Positions 1 to 9,550 of a stretch of 64,000 bases of DNA are shown here, piece after piece. Positions within the stretch are counted from its first letter, which is position 1, and each line of letters opens with the position of its first letter. Where the stretch lies: positions 248,001 to 312,000 of the forward strand of contig NZ_UNSD01000002.1 of assembly GCF_900538215.1 (NCBI RefSeq), read 5' to 3'. Made by a program: the position numbers and the translations under genes. The stretch is from Candidatus Ornithobacterium hominis (GTDB lineage: Bacteria; Bacteroidota; Bacteroidia; Flavobacteriales; Weeksellaceae). The notes under the pieces are model-generated. The model was given only the letters and a program-made list of their open reading frames with translations. It did no database searches and was not told the origin of the DNA.

Positions 1-1648
1 AAAGTCTAGTCGCTGAATTGTCAGGACCATTTAATAAAGCTCCTGCTTTAGCAACGTTTTCTGTGTTTTGAATTTTCTCAGATTGAGGGAAAGGAAATCT
101 TCTAACTCCTTGGTTAGAACCGTTTCCAGTAAGAATTCCTTGGTTAGTTTTATTTTCAAAAACAAGAATTTGCTTAGGATACCCCGTTCTTCTCCACTCA
201 GACCAAGCTTCTTGCCCATCAGGGAAAATAGCTAAATATTTTTGAGTAATAATTTGCTCTAAATGTTGCTCTTGAGTACTTGCAGAGCTCCATTTTTTGC
301 TAGTACCACTTGGTCTTGGTGCATTATAGGCAGAGTTGAAGGGATCTTCAAATGAAGCTGGGATGGCATCTCTTGTCAAGTAATCACCTAAAGCTACGCC
401 ATTCTCTTGGAATGAGGTCTTAATCCCTTGGTTGTAGAATTCCTCTGCATTTCCACCGATTAACCCGTAAAGGGCTGCTTCAGCTTTTAGAAAATAAGTT
501 TCAGAAGCTTTGAACCAATATACAGGTGTTTCTGATTCTATATTTGGAAGAGAAAAGCTATTGTGTGCTTTTACATTATTTGGCATTGGTATTCCAGCTC
601 GTAATGCAAAATAATCATTTTGATTATTAATACTTCCTTTTCTGAAATAAGAAGCAATTCTCGGGTCATTGAAGCCTTTGAGATAAGTTTGGATGGTGGC
701 TCCCATTCGAGTGTCATTATAGCCATCCGAAATTAGTTTTAGTGAATTATCATATTCAAAGTTTCCTTCAGACTTTAGCATTGCAATGTCAGCCACGTTT
801 TCGATAAGGCCACCAGGGTTAGTAATTGCTTTATTCGCATATTCTCTTGCTAAACTTTCATCAGCGTATCTCACACGCATGGCTAATCTAAGCATCAATG
901 AGTTTCCTAATTTCATCCATTTATTCACATCTCCGTGGTAAACACCATCATAATTTTTTAATAGGGTGCTTTGATTATTAGCATAGATATTCAATGTTTC
1001 TATAGCTTCTTGTAATTCTTTAAAAAATGAACGGTAGATAACTTCTTGTGAATCATAAGGAACTAAAAATGAACCAGAACCGACTTTACTGTATGGTAGG
1101 GGGCCAAACATATCAGTCGTTTTATGTAACCCCATAATCTTGATGATTTGAGCGATGGAATATGTGCTTTGATTTACAATGTCTTTTTTCTCGAAAGTCA
1201 CATTCCCGTCTTGGTCTTTTTTGACTTCGTGGGTTTGTTGTCTAATTTGAAACCAAGGGTTAACAATATTTCTATACATGGTAGTGTAAGTGTAATCTAC
1301 CCATCCTACAATCATGTAGTAAGTGGTAAAGTTATTCCCGTTGTTAAATTTATTAAGCGTTGGAGAAAAATACCCTGCCCAGCTATCAGAAGCTAGGTTT
1401 AAAGTGATCTGATATTCATTAATTCTATCAGTACCTTCTCCTCGCCCTCTTGTGGGGATTATTCTTTTTTGGAAATCAGTGAAATAGCCTCCAGAAGCAA
1501 CGCCATCATAGTCTATTTCTTTTTCGGTAGGTCTTAATTTATTTCTATTGATCTCTTCAAAGTCACCTAAACAGCCTGAAATTGAAAATAATGCTAAAAA
1601 CAAGAAAAGACCAGTAATTTTTGATATGTTATAATATTTTGTTTTCAT
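1..1648 (-). CDS. SusD/RagB-family outer-membrane lipoprotein, 3' end cut by window edge
   Basis: Surface glycan- or peptide-binding partner of the SusC porin encoded just upstream. Reading leftward from the ATG at 1648, the frame stays open to the window edge (about 549 codons). It begins with a hydrophobic signal ending in a lipobox (S-G-C near residue 26). SusD-type sequence follows, including a motif reading roughly Y-x-x-M-Y-R-N-I-V-N-P in the first third. The last visible residues, GPDNSATRL, match the usual C-terminus of this family (ATRLWWD), so only a handful of residues are missing. Start 11 bp after the SusC stop: the classic susCD pair, one transcript. Substrate is not readable from sequence. 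The product most resembles the SusD-like subgroup seen beside long SusC receptors with an STN domain. Confidence 0.9.
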   Translation of the reverse strand, partial: MKTKYYNISKITGLFLFLALFSISGCLGDFEEINRNKLRPTEKEIDYDGVASGGYFTDFQKRIIPTRGRGEGTDRINEYQITLNLASDSWAGYFSPTLNKFNNGNNFTTYYMIVGWVDYTYTTMYRNIVNPWFQIRQQTHEVKKDQDGNVTFEKKDIVNQSTYSIAQIIKIMGLHKTTDMFGPLPYSKVGSGSFLVPYDSQEVIYRSFFKELQEAIETLNIYANNQSTLLKNYDGVYHGDVNKWMKLGNSLMLRLAMRVRYADESLAREYANKAITNPGGLIENVADIAMLKSEGNFEYDNSLKLISDGYNDTRMGATIQTYLKGFNDPRIASYFRKGSINNQNDYFALRAGIPMPNNVKAHNSFSLPNIESETPVYWFKASETYFLKAEAALYGLIGGNAEEFYNQGIKTSFQENGVALGDYLTRDAIPASFEDPFNSAYNAPRPSGTSKKWSSASTQEQHLEQIITQKYLAIFPDGQEAWSEWRRTGYPKQILVFENKTNQGILTGNGSNQGVRRFPFPQSEKIQNTENVAKAGALLNGPDNSATRL

Positions 1649-1659
1649 TTTTATTTTTT

Positions 1660-4600
1660 TTAAAAATCTATTTTAGCGTTAATACCAAAACTTCTTAAAC
1701 TTGGAGTCATAAAAAATTCTGTACTTCTATAAGTCCCAGTAGAAGCTGTTGACTGAGGATCAAATGGAGCTTTGTTGTAGATCATCCATAAATTTCTACC
1801 CACTAGAGATATCGTTAACTTATTGATAACATTGTTGAATAAATCGCCTTTAAAAGCATAGCCTAAACTAGCTTCTTGCAATCTCACGTTGGTAGCATCA
1901 TAAGTATAATAACCCATTAACTCTTCTCCTCCAATTGTGCTATAATATTTTTCTGCATCGTATGTATGTCCATCAATGGTAACACCTCCTTTGTCTCTAG
2001 CCTCAGCCGTTGCTTTAGAAACACCATAAGCATCTAGCACAGCTTGTGTCCCAGAATTTACGATTCCTCCAAAGTTACCTGTCACTACAAAACTTAAATT
2101 AAATCCTTTATATCCAAATTGGTTGTTCCAACCCATTGTGAAATCGGGAGTTGATTTCCCAATTTTAATTCGTTGTTTTCTATCTATTTCAAAGAGTCCT
2201 GAATTTCCTTCAATTAATTTACCACTAGCGTCTCTTCTCAAGATTCCTTCAGTATAAATATCTCCCATGCTTCCACCTTCTTTGATGAGAGCTCCATTGA
2301 TGTAAAGTTCTGTTAAATCAAACTTTGAACCATCCACAGGGTTGGTGTAGCCTCTGACTAACTCTTTGATTAAGTTAACGTTTCTAGTGTATGTGAAGTT
2401 GGTAAACCAGCTAAAATCATTCCAAGACTGGTCTAAGCCTAGAGCTAACTCTATACCTTCGTTTTGAACATTCCCTGCTTGAACATAGAAGCCTGAATAT
2501 CCTGATGACGGCGGTAATGAGCTAAGAAAAGTCTGATTATATGTATTAGAACGATATAAAGTCAAGTCAAAGTTTAATTTATTTTTAAACATTTTCAATT
2601 CTAAACCACCTTCATAAGATTTTGTGCGTTCTGCTTTAAAATCTGGGAATGGGTAAGTAGATCTTGGCGTCAAACCTGCTGAAGGAGATAAGTCATAGGT
2701 TATTGTACCTGGCGTTACACCTAATTGTGTGATAGGCGAACCCACTTCTGTATAGGAACCTCTAACTTTCAAAAATGAAATTACTTTTGGTAAATCAAGC
2801 ATTTTAGAAACGATACTCGACAAACCAACGCTAGGATAGAAAATAGATGGTTCTTTTGAATTAACTAATTGAGAAGCCCAGTCATTTCTACCAGTTAAAG
2901 TTAAATAAAGCATATTTTTATAACCTAATTCTGCACTACCAAACAATGCAATATTTCTAGTTTGCCTGTGGCTTTGCCCGCCAACACCGCTCTTTTTGGG
3001 GTCTAAATTGGCAGCTGAAAATAAATTAGGAATCAAATTGAGAGAACCTCCGATGCCTATACTTTCGCCTACGCGGTCATCATAACTAGTACCAATGTTA
3101 GCGACCAAATTAAAATCGTTAATTTTTTTGTTAACATTAAGCATTAAATCTGCATAGGTTTGAATGTTTTTTTCTTCGCTAGCAGAGTAATAACCTTTGT
3201 CTGAATTGGTAAATAATTTATCTGTAGAAGCATAATATTTTCTCTCAATTTTATTATAAATATTATCTACACGCACACGCCCAGTAATATTAATCCAGTC
3301 AGCAAAATCATATTTTAAACTAGAATTAAACATGTATCTATTTTTATGACTTTGTGTCAATTCGCGGTTTACAATCCAATATGGGTTTTCTGCTGTGAAT
3401 AGTTTTCTTTTCACATTATAAGGCCAATATACCTCATTAATCCCCCTTGCAGGGTTGTACCTTTCATAAGCTTTGATAGTATTAAAATCATCACCCCTAG
3501 GGAAAAGATACAAAGAAGTCAATGGGTTAAAATACCCTCCTTCAGAAATCATATTTTGATCTCCTTGCATAATGTAGCTCCCACTCACATCAAGATGTAA
3601 TTTATCATCTAAGAAATTAGCAGTGTTTCTTGCAGTGAAATTACGTCGATAATAGCCATTATTTGGAATAATACCCTCTGCAGTCGTAGTAGCAACAGAG
3701 AAATAAGTTTGGTTTTTTTCCGTACCCACAGACAAGCTTGCAGAGTAAGTTTGATTCATCCCCGTTTGGAAAAAGTCTTTTGGATCAAACGTAGAAGGAG
3801 TAGCCAATTTATCTCCCCAGCTTCTATCTGAACCTGGTGCATTACCATACGTATTTTGGAACTCGGGCAAAATAAAAGGACGATAAAACTCTGTTGTAGA
3901 AGAAAGATTTAACTTCATACGCCCATCTTTACCTTTTTTAGTAGTAATCAAAATAACACCATTTGCTGCCGAAGCACCGTAAAGTGCCGCTGCCGAAGGT
4001 CCAGTCAACACAGAGATGCTCTCAATATCTTCAGGGTTAAAATCCGATATACTTTCCCCCCCACCTTGACTGGCAAATCGACCACTAGCTGCTCGAGAAG
4101 GATTAATCATCGGCATACCATCAACTACATAAAGCACATTATTATCCCCTACCAAAGATTTTGCCCCACGCATGACTACCTTAGTAGCACCACCGATCCC
4201 CGCTGAACTTTGATTGATTTGAACCCCAGCAACCTTACCTGTGAGCGTGTTCATGAAGTTAGCATCTTTAACTCTAGTCAACTCCTCACTCTTGATTTCC
4301 TGTACGTTATAGCTCAAAGCCCTTTCCTCTCTTTTAATCCCCAAGGCTGTAACCACTAATGTGCTCAAATCAACTTGGTTGCCCGTCCCGTAGATGCTCT
4401 CTCCAAATAGATCAGAAACATACATTTCCCCATTAGCTAACTCTACGTTCAGCGTATAGTTTTCCATTAAATAATCTGCAATATCTTCAATAGAAGAATT
4501 ACTGAAAGAAACTTGTTCTATCTGGAAGTCCTTCAGATCCGCAGCATTAAAGTTAATTTTGACACCGGTTTGCACCTGCAGAGAACTTAAAAATTCCGCT

Positions 4601-4713
4601 AAAGACACAGGAGCACTAATTTCATAATTGATGTTCCTTTCATTCACTTGCCCGTAGCCTGGCGTTTGGCACACTAAGAAGGCAAGCATTAAAGTCATAC
4701 ATGTTTTTTTCAT
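1660..4713 (-). CDS. SusC/RagA-family TonB-dependent outer-membrane receptor
   Basis: Energised outer-membrane importer that works with the SusD-like lipoprotein. 1017 residues. A signal peptide occupies residues 1-22. A secretin/TonB short N-terminal (STN) domain lies at about 30-105. The TonB box and plug start at about 117 (LSTLVVTALGIKREE) and run to about 260, ending in the family signature for plug domains (ALYGASAANGVILITTKKG). A beta barrel follows, ending with aromatic Phe. The STN domain suggests signalling to an anti-sigma factor, as in TonB transducers, but no sigma/anti-sigma pair is in the window. Odd point: the carboxypeptidase-like regulatory domain that normally separates STN from the plug in SusC proteins is not visible; STN runs almost directly into the TonB box. 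Transcribed away from the MFS-GH130 operon. Confidence 0.93.
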   Translation of the reverse strand: MKKTCMTLMLAFLVCQTPGYGQVNERNINYEISAPVSLAEFLSSLQVQTGVKINFNAADLKDFQIEQVSFSNSSIEDIADYLMENYTLNVELANGEMYVSDLFGESIYGTGNQVDLSTLVVTALGIKREERALSYNVQEIKSEELTRVKDANFMNTLTGKVAGVQINQSSAGIGGATKVVMRGAKSLVGDNNVLYVVDGMPMINPSRAASGRFASQGGGESISDFNPEDIESISVLTGPSAAALYGASAANGVILITTKKGKDGRMKLNLSSTTEFYRPFILPEFQNTYGNAPGSDRSWGDKLATPSTFDPKDFFQTGMNQTYSASLSVGTEKNQTYFSVATTTAEGIIPNNGYYRRNFTARNTANFLDDKLHLDVSGSYIMQGDQNMISEGGYFNPLTSLYLFPRGDDFNTIKAYERYNPARGINEVYWPYNVKRKLFTAENPYWIVNRELTQSHKNRYMFNSSLKYDFADWINITGRVRVDNIYNKIERKYYASTDKLFTNSDKGYYSASEEKNIQTYADLMLNVNKKINDFNLVANIGTSYDDRVGESIGIGGSLNLIPNLFSAANLDPKKSGVGGQSHRQTRNIALFGSAELGYKNMLYLTLTGRNDWASQLVNSKEPSIFYPSVGLSSIVSKMLDLPKVISFLKVRGSYTEVGSPITQLGVTPGTITYDLSPSAGLTPRSTYPFPDFKAERTKSYEGGLELKMFKNKLNFDLTLYRSNTYNQTFLSSLPPSSGYSGFYVQAGNVQNEGIELALGLDQSWNDFSWFTNFTYTRNVNLIKELVRGYTNPVDGSKFDLTELYINGALIKEGGSMGDIYTEGILRRDASGKLIEGNSGLFEIDRKQRIKIGKSTPDFTMGWNNQFGYKGFNLSFVVTGNFGGIVNSGTQAVLDAYGVSKATAEARDKGGVTIDGHTYDAEKYYSTIGGEELMGYYTYDATNVRLQEASLGYAFKGDLFNNVINKLTISLVGRNLWMIYNKAPFDPQSTASTGTYRSTEFFMTPSLRSFGINAKIDF

Positions 4714-5027
4714 CGATTAAAAAAATTTTATTTTTCGACAATAATTTTAATAATTTTCCATAAAAATAGGTTAAATAAAATTAATTTGAAAATAAACTTC
4801 AATTTAAGTGTAAATTTTTAGTGTTAAATATATCATGTGCTAACATTCAAGTTAATTTATTACCTTTATAGCCTTTTTGCAAAGGCTTTAAAAATCCTTA
4901 AGTGTCTTCAGAAAAAAAGAGAATTTTTTAAGCCTTTAAAAATTTTTTAAAAGAAAAAATCACATTAAATTAGCTTGTTTAAATGTGATAAAGATGGAAT
5001 ATTTATCATCTTGATAATCTCAAAATA
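4714..5027. promoter_or_regulatory. Divergent intergenic region between susC and the MFS-GH130 operon
   Basis: A 314-bp gene-free stretch that must hold promoters for both directions. It contains a perfect 7-bp-stem hairpin (AGCCTTT, 4870-4876, with AAAGGCT, 4881-4887), one full copy of the dispersed palindrome at 4922-4950, and an 8-bp inverted repeat at 4959-4989. I see no perfect TAnnTTTG element for either gene. No open frame of note. Confidence 0.6.
4959..4989. promoter_or_regulatory. Candidate operator: inverted repeat ATCACATT-N15-AATGTGAT
   Basis: Perfect 8-bp arms at 4959-4966 and 4982-4989 with a 15-bp spacer, 38 bp ahead of the MFS start. The arms contain TCACA/TGTGA, the half-sites of CRP/FNR-type regulators, but in outward order and wider spacing than a CRP box. 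Arms about two helical turns apart suit a dimeric or tandem repressor or activator of the sugar operon. This is inference from symmetry and position only. Confidence 0.35.
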
Positions 5028-6299
5028 ATGACAAAAAATAAATTCAATCCTATCAGTTGGGTACCAACGCTTTACTTCGCTATGGGTTTGCCGTTTGTGG
5101 TATTGAATATGGTAAGCGTACTGATGTTTAAAGGCTTAGGAAATTCGGATCGAGAAATTGCTTTTTGGACGAGTTTAATCATGCTCCCATGGACACTCAA
5201 ACCTCTTTGGAGTCCTTTTTTAGAACTGTACAAAAACAAAAAGTTTTTTGTTGTTTTAACACAATTGATGGGTGGCCTTATTTTCGGTTTAGTGGCCTTA
5301 TCTTTATACACTAATTATTATTTTGCCATTTCTATTGCACTGATGTTTTTAATTGCCTTTAGCGGAGCTACGCATGACATCGCAGCAGATGGAGTATATA
5401 TAAGCTCTCTAGACAACGAAGCGCAAGCAAAATACATCGGTTGGCAAGGAGCTTTCTACAATTTGGCTAAAGTCATTGCCACAGGTGGGCTGGTTTACTT
5501 TGCAGGCTATTTAATCGAGCAAATCGGTGCCGTAAATGCCTGGGCTGTTGTTATATCAATCTGTTCGCTACTGTTGGTAGGCTTTGGCTTCTATCACATC
5601 AAATTTTTGCCTGGCGGGGAGAAATCAAATGAAACAGGCTCTTGGCAAGAAGCAATGCAGCGTTTGGGTGATGTTTTAAAAAGTTTTTTCTTAAAAAAAC
5701 ACATTTGGATTTATATCGCTTTCATTATTCTTTATCGTTTTGCAGAGGGATACGCCATCAAAATTGTTCCCTTGTTTCTAAAAGCTGATGTAGCACTGGG
5801 CGGGCTGGGACTGACCGAAAAAGAAATCGGCCTATACTATGGCACGTTCGGGGCGGTGGCGTTTCTTGTAGGCTCGGTATTGGGCGGCTATTACATTAGT
5901 TACAGAAAAGGACTAAGTAGAGCACTTTTCACCTTATGCTGTGCTTTCAACTTGCCCTTTATTGTCTATTTACTATTAGCCGTATATCAGCCATCGAGTG
6001 GCTTTTGGGTAAGCGCAGCCATTATTACAGAATATTTTGGCTATGGATTTGGCTTTGTAGGGCTCATGCTATTTATGATGCAGCAAATAGCCCCTGGCCC
6101 ACATCAGATGTCACATTACGCCTTTGCTACGGGAATTATGAACTTGGGGGTAATGATTCCTGGGATGATGAGTGGCTACCTCAGTGATTGGTTGGGCTAC
6201 CAAGGATTTTTCATTTGGGTTTTGGTTGCCACCATTCCTGCTTTTTTAATCACTTACCTCGTCCCTTTTACATATCCAGATAAAATAGAATCAAAATAA
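5028..6299 (+). CDS. MFS sugar transporter next to GH130 enzyme
   Basis: Inner-membrane major-facilitator permease of 423 residues with about 12 hydrophobic segments and an MFS-like first loop (F-A-M-G-L-P). A second characteristic stretch, A-T-H-D-I-A-A-D-G, follows the fourth segment and resembles the AmpG/PAT-like branch of the superfamily. It is followed after 14 bp by the GH130 gene, so the two form one operon. In Bacteroides, a GH130 mannoside phosphorylase is commonly paired with an MFS permease that brings the disaccharide into the cytoplasm; the same role is inferred here. The ATG at 5028 is well placed, and no Shine-Dalgarno sequence is present. Confidence 0.82.
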   Translation: MTKNKFNPISWVPTLYFAMGLPFVVLNMVSVLMFKGLGNSDREIAFWTSLIMLPWTLKPLWSPFLELYKNKKFFVVLTQLMGGLIFGLVALSLYTNYYFAISIALMFLIAFSGATHDIAADGVYISSLDNEAQAKYIGWQGAFYNLAKVIATGGLVYFAGYLIEQIGAVNAWAVVISICSLLLVGFGFYHIKFLPGGEKSNETGSWQEAMQRLGDVLKSFFLKKHIWIYIAFIILYRFAEGYAIKIVPLFLKADVALGGLGLTEKEIGLYYGTFGAVAFLVGSVLGGYYISYRKGLSRALFTLCCAFNLPFIVYLLLAVYQPSSGFWVSAAIITEYFGYGFGFVGLMLFMMQQIAPGPHQMSHYAFATGIMNLGVMIPGMMSGYLSDWLGYQGFFIWVLVATIPAFLITYLVPFTYPDKIESK

Positions 6300-6313
6300 A
6301 AAATTTAATAAAT

Positions 6314-7288
6314 ATGAGCCAAAAAGTACAAATACCTTGGGAAAACAGACCCGAAAACTCATCAGAAGTGATGTGGCGAAGTCAAAACAACCCAATTATC
6401 AGTCGTTACAGTATCCCATCGTCCAATAGTATCTTCAACAGTGCTGTTGTCCCGTTTGAAGATGGATTTGCTGGCGTATTCCGTTGTGACAACAAAGCCG
6501 TTCAAATGAATATTTTTGCTGGATTTAGCAAAGACGGAAAAAATTGGAAAATCAACCACGAGCCGATTCAGATGAAAGCAGGGAACACATCAATGATAGA
6601 CTCTGACTATAAATATGACCCACGAGTTGTATACATAGAAGACCGCTACTGGGTCACTTGGTGCAACGGCTACCACGGGCCAACCATCGGTATAGCTTAC
6701 ACCTTTGATTTTAAAGAATTTTTCCAGTGCGAGAATGCCTTTCTACCATTTAACAGGAACGGCGTACTTTTTCCACAGAAAATTGACGGCAAATATGCCA
6801 TGCTAAGCCGCCCGAGTGATAATGGGCACACACCATTTGGCGATATTTACATCAGTTTCAGCCCTGATATGAAATATTGGGGAGAGCACCGTTGCTTGAT
6901 GAAAGTTGCTCCGTTTGACCAAAGTGCGTGGCAATGCACCAAGATTGGAGCAGGCACCGTTCCATATCTGACGAAGGAAGGATGGCTTATGTTCTATCAC
7001 GGCGTCATCAATACTTGCAACGGATTCCGCTACTCGATGGGAGCTGCGATTTTAGACGAAGCAGACCCAACGAAGGTTTTATACCGTACCAAGCCTTATT
7101 TATTAGCCCCAGCAGCACCGTATGAATTGGCAGGAGACGTGCCCAATGTGGTGTTCCCCTGTGCCGCTTTGTTTGACGATGAAAAAGACCAAGTTGCCGT
7201 ATATTATGGGGCAGCAGATACATCTGTTGCTATGGCTTTTGGGCACATTTCAGAGATTTTAGAATTTATAAAAAACAATAGTTTATAA
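6314..7288 (+). CDS. GH130-family beta-mannoside phosphorylase/hydrolase
   Basis: Cytoplasmic five-bladed propeller enzyme of 324 residues with no signal peptide. Features of GH130 are visible: YDPRV at 101-105 (Asp102 candidate catalytic acid), NRNGVLFP at 147-154, SRP at 165-167, GAGTVP at 212-217, and YHG at 228-230, close to residues that bind phosphate in the phosphorylases. Length and motifs fit the short GH130_2-like group, which includes enzymes that phosphorolyse Man-beta-1,4-GlcNAc from N-glycan cores or Man-beta-1,4-Glc. I cannot separate phosphorylase from hydrolase by eye. Phosphorolysis would yield mannose 1-phosphate without ATP. Second gene of the MFS operon, closed by a terminator at 7311-7346. 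Confidence 0.85.
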   Translation: MSQKVQIPWENRPENSSEVMWRSQNNPIISRYSIPSSNSIFNSAVVPFEDGFAGVFRCDNKAVQMNIFAGFSKDGKNWKINHEPIQMKAGNTSMIDSDYKYDPRVVYIEDRYWVTWCNGYHGPTIGIAYTFDFKEFFQCENAFLPFNRNGVLFPQKIDGKYAMLSRPSDNGHTPFGDIYISFSPDMKYWGEHRCLMKVAPFDQSAWQCTKIGAGTVPYLTKEGWLMFYHGVINTCNGFRYSMGAAILDEADPTKVLYRTKPYLLAPAAPYELAGDVPNVVFPCAALFDDEKDQVAVYYGAADTSVAMAFGHISEILEFIKNNSL

Positions 7289-7290
7289 GA

Positions 7291-7313
7291 AATTTTTTAA
7301 GCCTTAAAAAAAT
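7291..7313. repeat. Dispersed AAGSCTT palindrome, full copy
   Basis: Core AAGCCTT at 7299-7305 with six T and seven A flanks, beginning two bases after the GH130 stop and running into the left arm of the terminator hairpin. A half copy lies on the other side of the terminator (core 7361-7367). Confidence 0.75.
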
Positions 7314-7346
7314 CTTGTTTCCATCTCAAGAGGCAAGATTTTTTTA
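7304..7346 (+). terminator. Rho-independent terminator after the GH130 gene
   Basis: AATCTTG (7311-7317) pairs with CAAGATT (7334-7340), extended by A/T pairs and followed by an uninterrupted T run. It closes the MFS-GH130 operon. Confidence 0.75.
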
Positions 7347-7561
7347 TTTAAATAAAATCTAAGCCTTAAAAAAATATAATAATACCCGTGCGCATTACTA
7401 GGCGAAATTTGTTTTTAAGACCATCAATATTTCTTTTAAAATAAATTGTCATTTTCTGAAATTGTGCTTAATTCCTTCAAAACCATTCTACTTAAATTAT
7501 CACAATTTTATTCCCCTCATAATCAAGAGATAAAGGCTCAACAAGCGTTCGAAACTAATTC

Positions 7562-7822
7562 TCAAATTTCACCTTTTCTTTTCATCACTTTTGCGGCGTA
7601 GCTGCAGATAGGTTTTGGAGTTAATCCTTTCTCTTTCGCAAATTTGATTCCCTCCTCTACAATATTCTTACCCACATTTTTGCCGCGATGCTGAGGTTCT
7701 ACAAAGACGTAATCAATGTAGAGCGAGCCTATGCCCTCGTGATAATCTAGATAGCCAAGGCTTTCTTCGTTTTGGAACAATTCAATTTTTCGGCAGCTGT
7801 GTTTTACAATATAATCGCTCAT
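7562..7822 (-). CDS. Small GNAT-family N-acetyltransferase-like protein (YjdJ type)
   Basis: An 86-residue single-domain protein of the compact GCN5-related acetyltransferase group (PF14542-like). Visible features are the beta strand YIDYVFVEP (about 33-41) and the acetyl-CoA-binding loop QHRGKNVGKNIVEEG (about 43-57), which carries the R-G-K-x-x-G pattern. The end reads K-P-I-C-S-Y-A-A. These proteins lack most of the normal GNAT fold; their substrate is unknown, and some are thought to act on small molecules or to be accessory proteins. Stands alone between a terminator region and divergent fumC. Confidence 0.8.
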   Translation of the reverse strand: MSDYIVKHSCRKIELFQNEESLGYLDYHEGIGSLYIDYVFVEPQHRGKNVGKNIVEEGIKFAKEKGLTPKPICSYAAKVMKRKGEI

Positions 7823-7860
7823 TCTTTATTTTTGATTTATAGAACGCAAAATTTTAGCCA

Positions 7861-7886
7861 AAAATTTTTAAAGGCTTAAAAAATTT
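7861..7886. repeat. Dispersed palindrome, copy with 3-A left arm
   Basis: Core AAGGCTT at 7871-7877 in the 148-bp divergent gap between the GNAT gene and fumC. Confidence 0.7.
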
Positions 7887-7965
7887 AATCAAAATTCATC
7901 TTTTTTATTGAAAGCTAAAAAATATCAGATTTCACTTTTACATGAATTTTAAGTAAATTTATGAC

Positions 7966-7973
7966 TTAATTTG
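7966..7973 (+). promoter_or_regulatory. -7 promoter element for fumC (TTAATTTG, 7 of 8 matches)
   Basis: Matches TAnnTTTG at 7 of 8 positions and ends 15 bases before the ATG at 7989. It overlaps the upstream in-frame TTG at 7971, so that TTG would lie before the transcript starts; this argues for the ATG as the true start. Confidence 0.5.
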
Positions 7974-7988
7974 AAACAATACATCTTT

Positions 7989-9386
7989 ATGGAATTCCGA
8001 ATTGAAAAAGACACTTTAGGTGAGATAAAGGTACCTAAAAATCAAAAATGGGGAGCCCAAACCGAACGCAGTAGAAATAACTTTAAAATCGGGCCAGCAG
8101 CATCAATGCCGTTAGACATCATCTATGGCTTTGCTTATCTTAAAAAAGCTGCCGCTTATGCCAATGCAGAGCTAGGCGTTTTAAGCGAAGAAAAAAGGGA
8201 TTTAATTGCTCAGGTTTGTGATGAGATTTTAGACGGGAAGTTGGATGATGAATTTCCTTTGGTGATTTGGCAGACGGGCTCTGGCACTCAATCAAATATG
8301 AATGTGAATGAGGTGATTGCCAATCGGGCACACGAAATCGCAGGTAAAACCATAGGTGAAGGTGAAAAAACTTTACAACCGAATGATGATGTGAATAAAT
8401 CTCAATCATCTAACGATACTTTCCCTACGGGAATGCATATCGCTGTTTATAAAAAAATAGCAGAAGTCACCGCCCCTGGTGTAGAAAAATTAAGGGACGC
8501 ACTACAGGCGAAAGCAAATGAGTTCAAAAATATTGTGAAAATCGGGCGTACGCACTTGATGGATGCTACACCGCTGACTTTGGGGCAAGAGTTTTCAGGC
8601 TATGCTAGCCAATTGACTCATGGGTTGAGGGCTTTGGAAAATACTTTAAATCACCTGTCTGAACTGGCATTGGGTGGGACGGCCGTAGGTACAGGTCTCA
8701 ATACGCCTAAAGGCTATGATGTGAAGGTAGCGGAATATATTGCCCAATTTACGGGTTTGCCGTTTAAAACCGCAGAAAACAAGTTTGAAGCATTGGCGGC
8801 GCATGATGCGATTGTAGAAACGCACGGGGCTTTGAAGCAAATCGCTGTTTCGTTAAATAAAATTGCTAACGATATCCGAATGATGGCTTCTGGGCCACGC
8901 TCGGGGATTGGTGAAATTATCATCCCTTCAAACGAACCAGGGTCATCCATCATGCCTGGTAAGGTGAATCCGACTCAGTCTGAGGCTTTGACGATGGTAG
9001 CCGCGCAAGTGATGGGAAATGATGTAGCAATTACCATCGGTGGGACACAAGGACATTATGAGTTGAACGTCTTCAAACCTATGATGGCAGCCAACGCTTT
9101 ACAAAGTGCAGAATTAATTGGCAATGCCTGTGTTTCTTTTACTGAAAATTGTGTGAATGGCATTGAAGCTAATGAGCAAAGAATTCAAGAGTTGGTTGAC
9201 AATTCATTGATGCTGGTAACGGCACTAAATACTAGAATTGGATATTACAAAGCAGCCGAAATCGCTCAGACGGCACACAAAAATGGTACAACGCTGAAAG
9301 AGGAAGCGGTGAATTTAGGTTACGTCTCGGCAGAAGATTTTGATGAATGGGTGAAACCGGAAGATATGGTAGGCGAAATAAAATAA
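7989..9386 (+). CDS. fumC: Fumarate hydratase, class II
   Basis: Hydrates fumarate to L-malate in the citric acid cycle; a cytoplasmic homotetramer without an iron-sulfur cluster. 465 residues from the ATG at 7989, equal to the E. coli enzyme (467). An in-frame TTG 18 bases upstream gives an N-terminal extension with no family counterpart. The fumarase/aspartase signature [11 protein letters not shown] lies at about residues 317-327 on the mobile catalytic loop, and the first conserved region [13 protein letters not shown] near residue 95. H-x-T-x-x-x-T-P-type substrate residues ([10 protein letters not shown]) follow near residue 185. Single-gene unit with its own terminator at 9411-9441. 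Confidence 0.97.
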   Translation: MEFRIEKDTLGEIKVPKNQKWGAQTERSRNNFKIGPAASMPLDIIYGFAYLKKAAAYANAELGVLSEEKRDLIAQVCDEILDGKLDDEFPLVIWQTGSGTQSNMNVNEVIANRAHEIAGKTIGEGEKTLQPNDDVNKSQSSNDTFPTGMHIAVYKKIAEVTAPGVEKLRDALQAKANEFKNIVKIGRTHLMDATPLTLGQEFSGYASQLTHGLRALENTLNHLSELALGGTAVGTGLNTPKGYDVKVAEYIAQFTGLPFKTAENKFEALAAHDAIVETHGALKQIAVSLNKIANDIRMMASGPRSGIGEIIIPSNEPGSSIMPGKVNPTQSEALTMVAAQVMGNDVAITIGGTQGHYELNVFKPMMAANALQSAELIGNACVSFTENCVNGIEANEQRIQELVDNSLMLVTALNTRIGYYKAAEIAQTAHKNGTTLKEEAVNLGYVSAEDFDEWVKPEDMVGEIK

Positions 9387-9407
9387 TTTTCTAAGCCTTT
9401 AAAAATT
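9385..9407. repeat. Dispersed palindrome overlapping the fumC stop
   Basis: Core AAGCCTT at 9393-9399; the left arm starts inside the fumC TAA codon (9384-9386). The true terminator lies just beyond it. Confidence 0.65.
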
Positions 9408-9410
9408 AAG

Positions 9411-9441
9411 CCTGCAAAATTTACTTTTTGCAGGTTTTTTT
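9411..9441 (+). terminator. Rho-independent terminator of fumC
   Basis: CCTGCAAAA (9411-9419) pairs with TTTTGCAGG (9426-9434), six-base loop, followed by seven T. Confidence 0.9.
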
Positions 9442-9510
9442 AATGAAATTCATCGGGGTAAAATGAAGATTATCGCTAAGTTGCAAAAGAGTTTTGCCTT
9501 GTAAAATAAT

Positions 9511-9550
9511 GGCTTAGATTTTAAATTTTCTAAGCCTTAAAAAAATTTTA
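9511..9550 (-). terminator. Hairpin built from two half copies of the dispersed palindrome, 3' of the MscS gene
   Basis: GGCTTAGA (9511-9518) pairs perfectly with TCTAAGCC (9529-9536). The right arm belongs to a full palindrome copy (core 9532-9538) that touches the stop codon of the MscS gene at 9548-9550. Read leftward, the hairpin is followed by the T-rich ATTATTTTAC, so it can act as the terminator of that gene. Confidence 0.5.

Noticed and set aside
31-219. 62-codon open frame inside the SusD gene
   Set aside because: Wrong phase; the SusD frame is open throughout and matches the family to its C-terminus.
4922-4950. Single palindromes as Rho-independent terminators
   Set aside because: A one-base centre and A/T-only arms give no stable RNA stem, the run after the dyad is A not T, and copies lie inside operons and genes.
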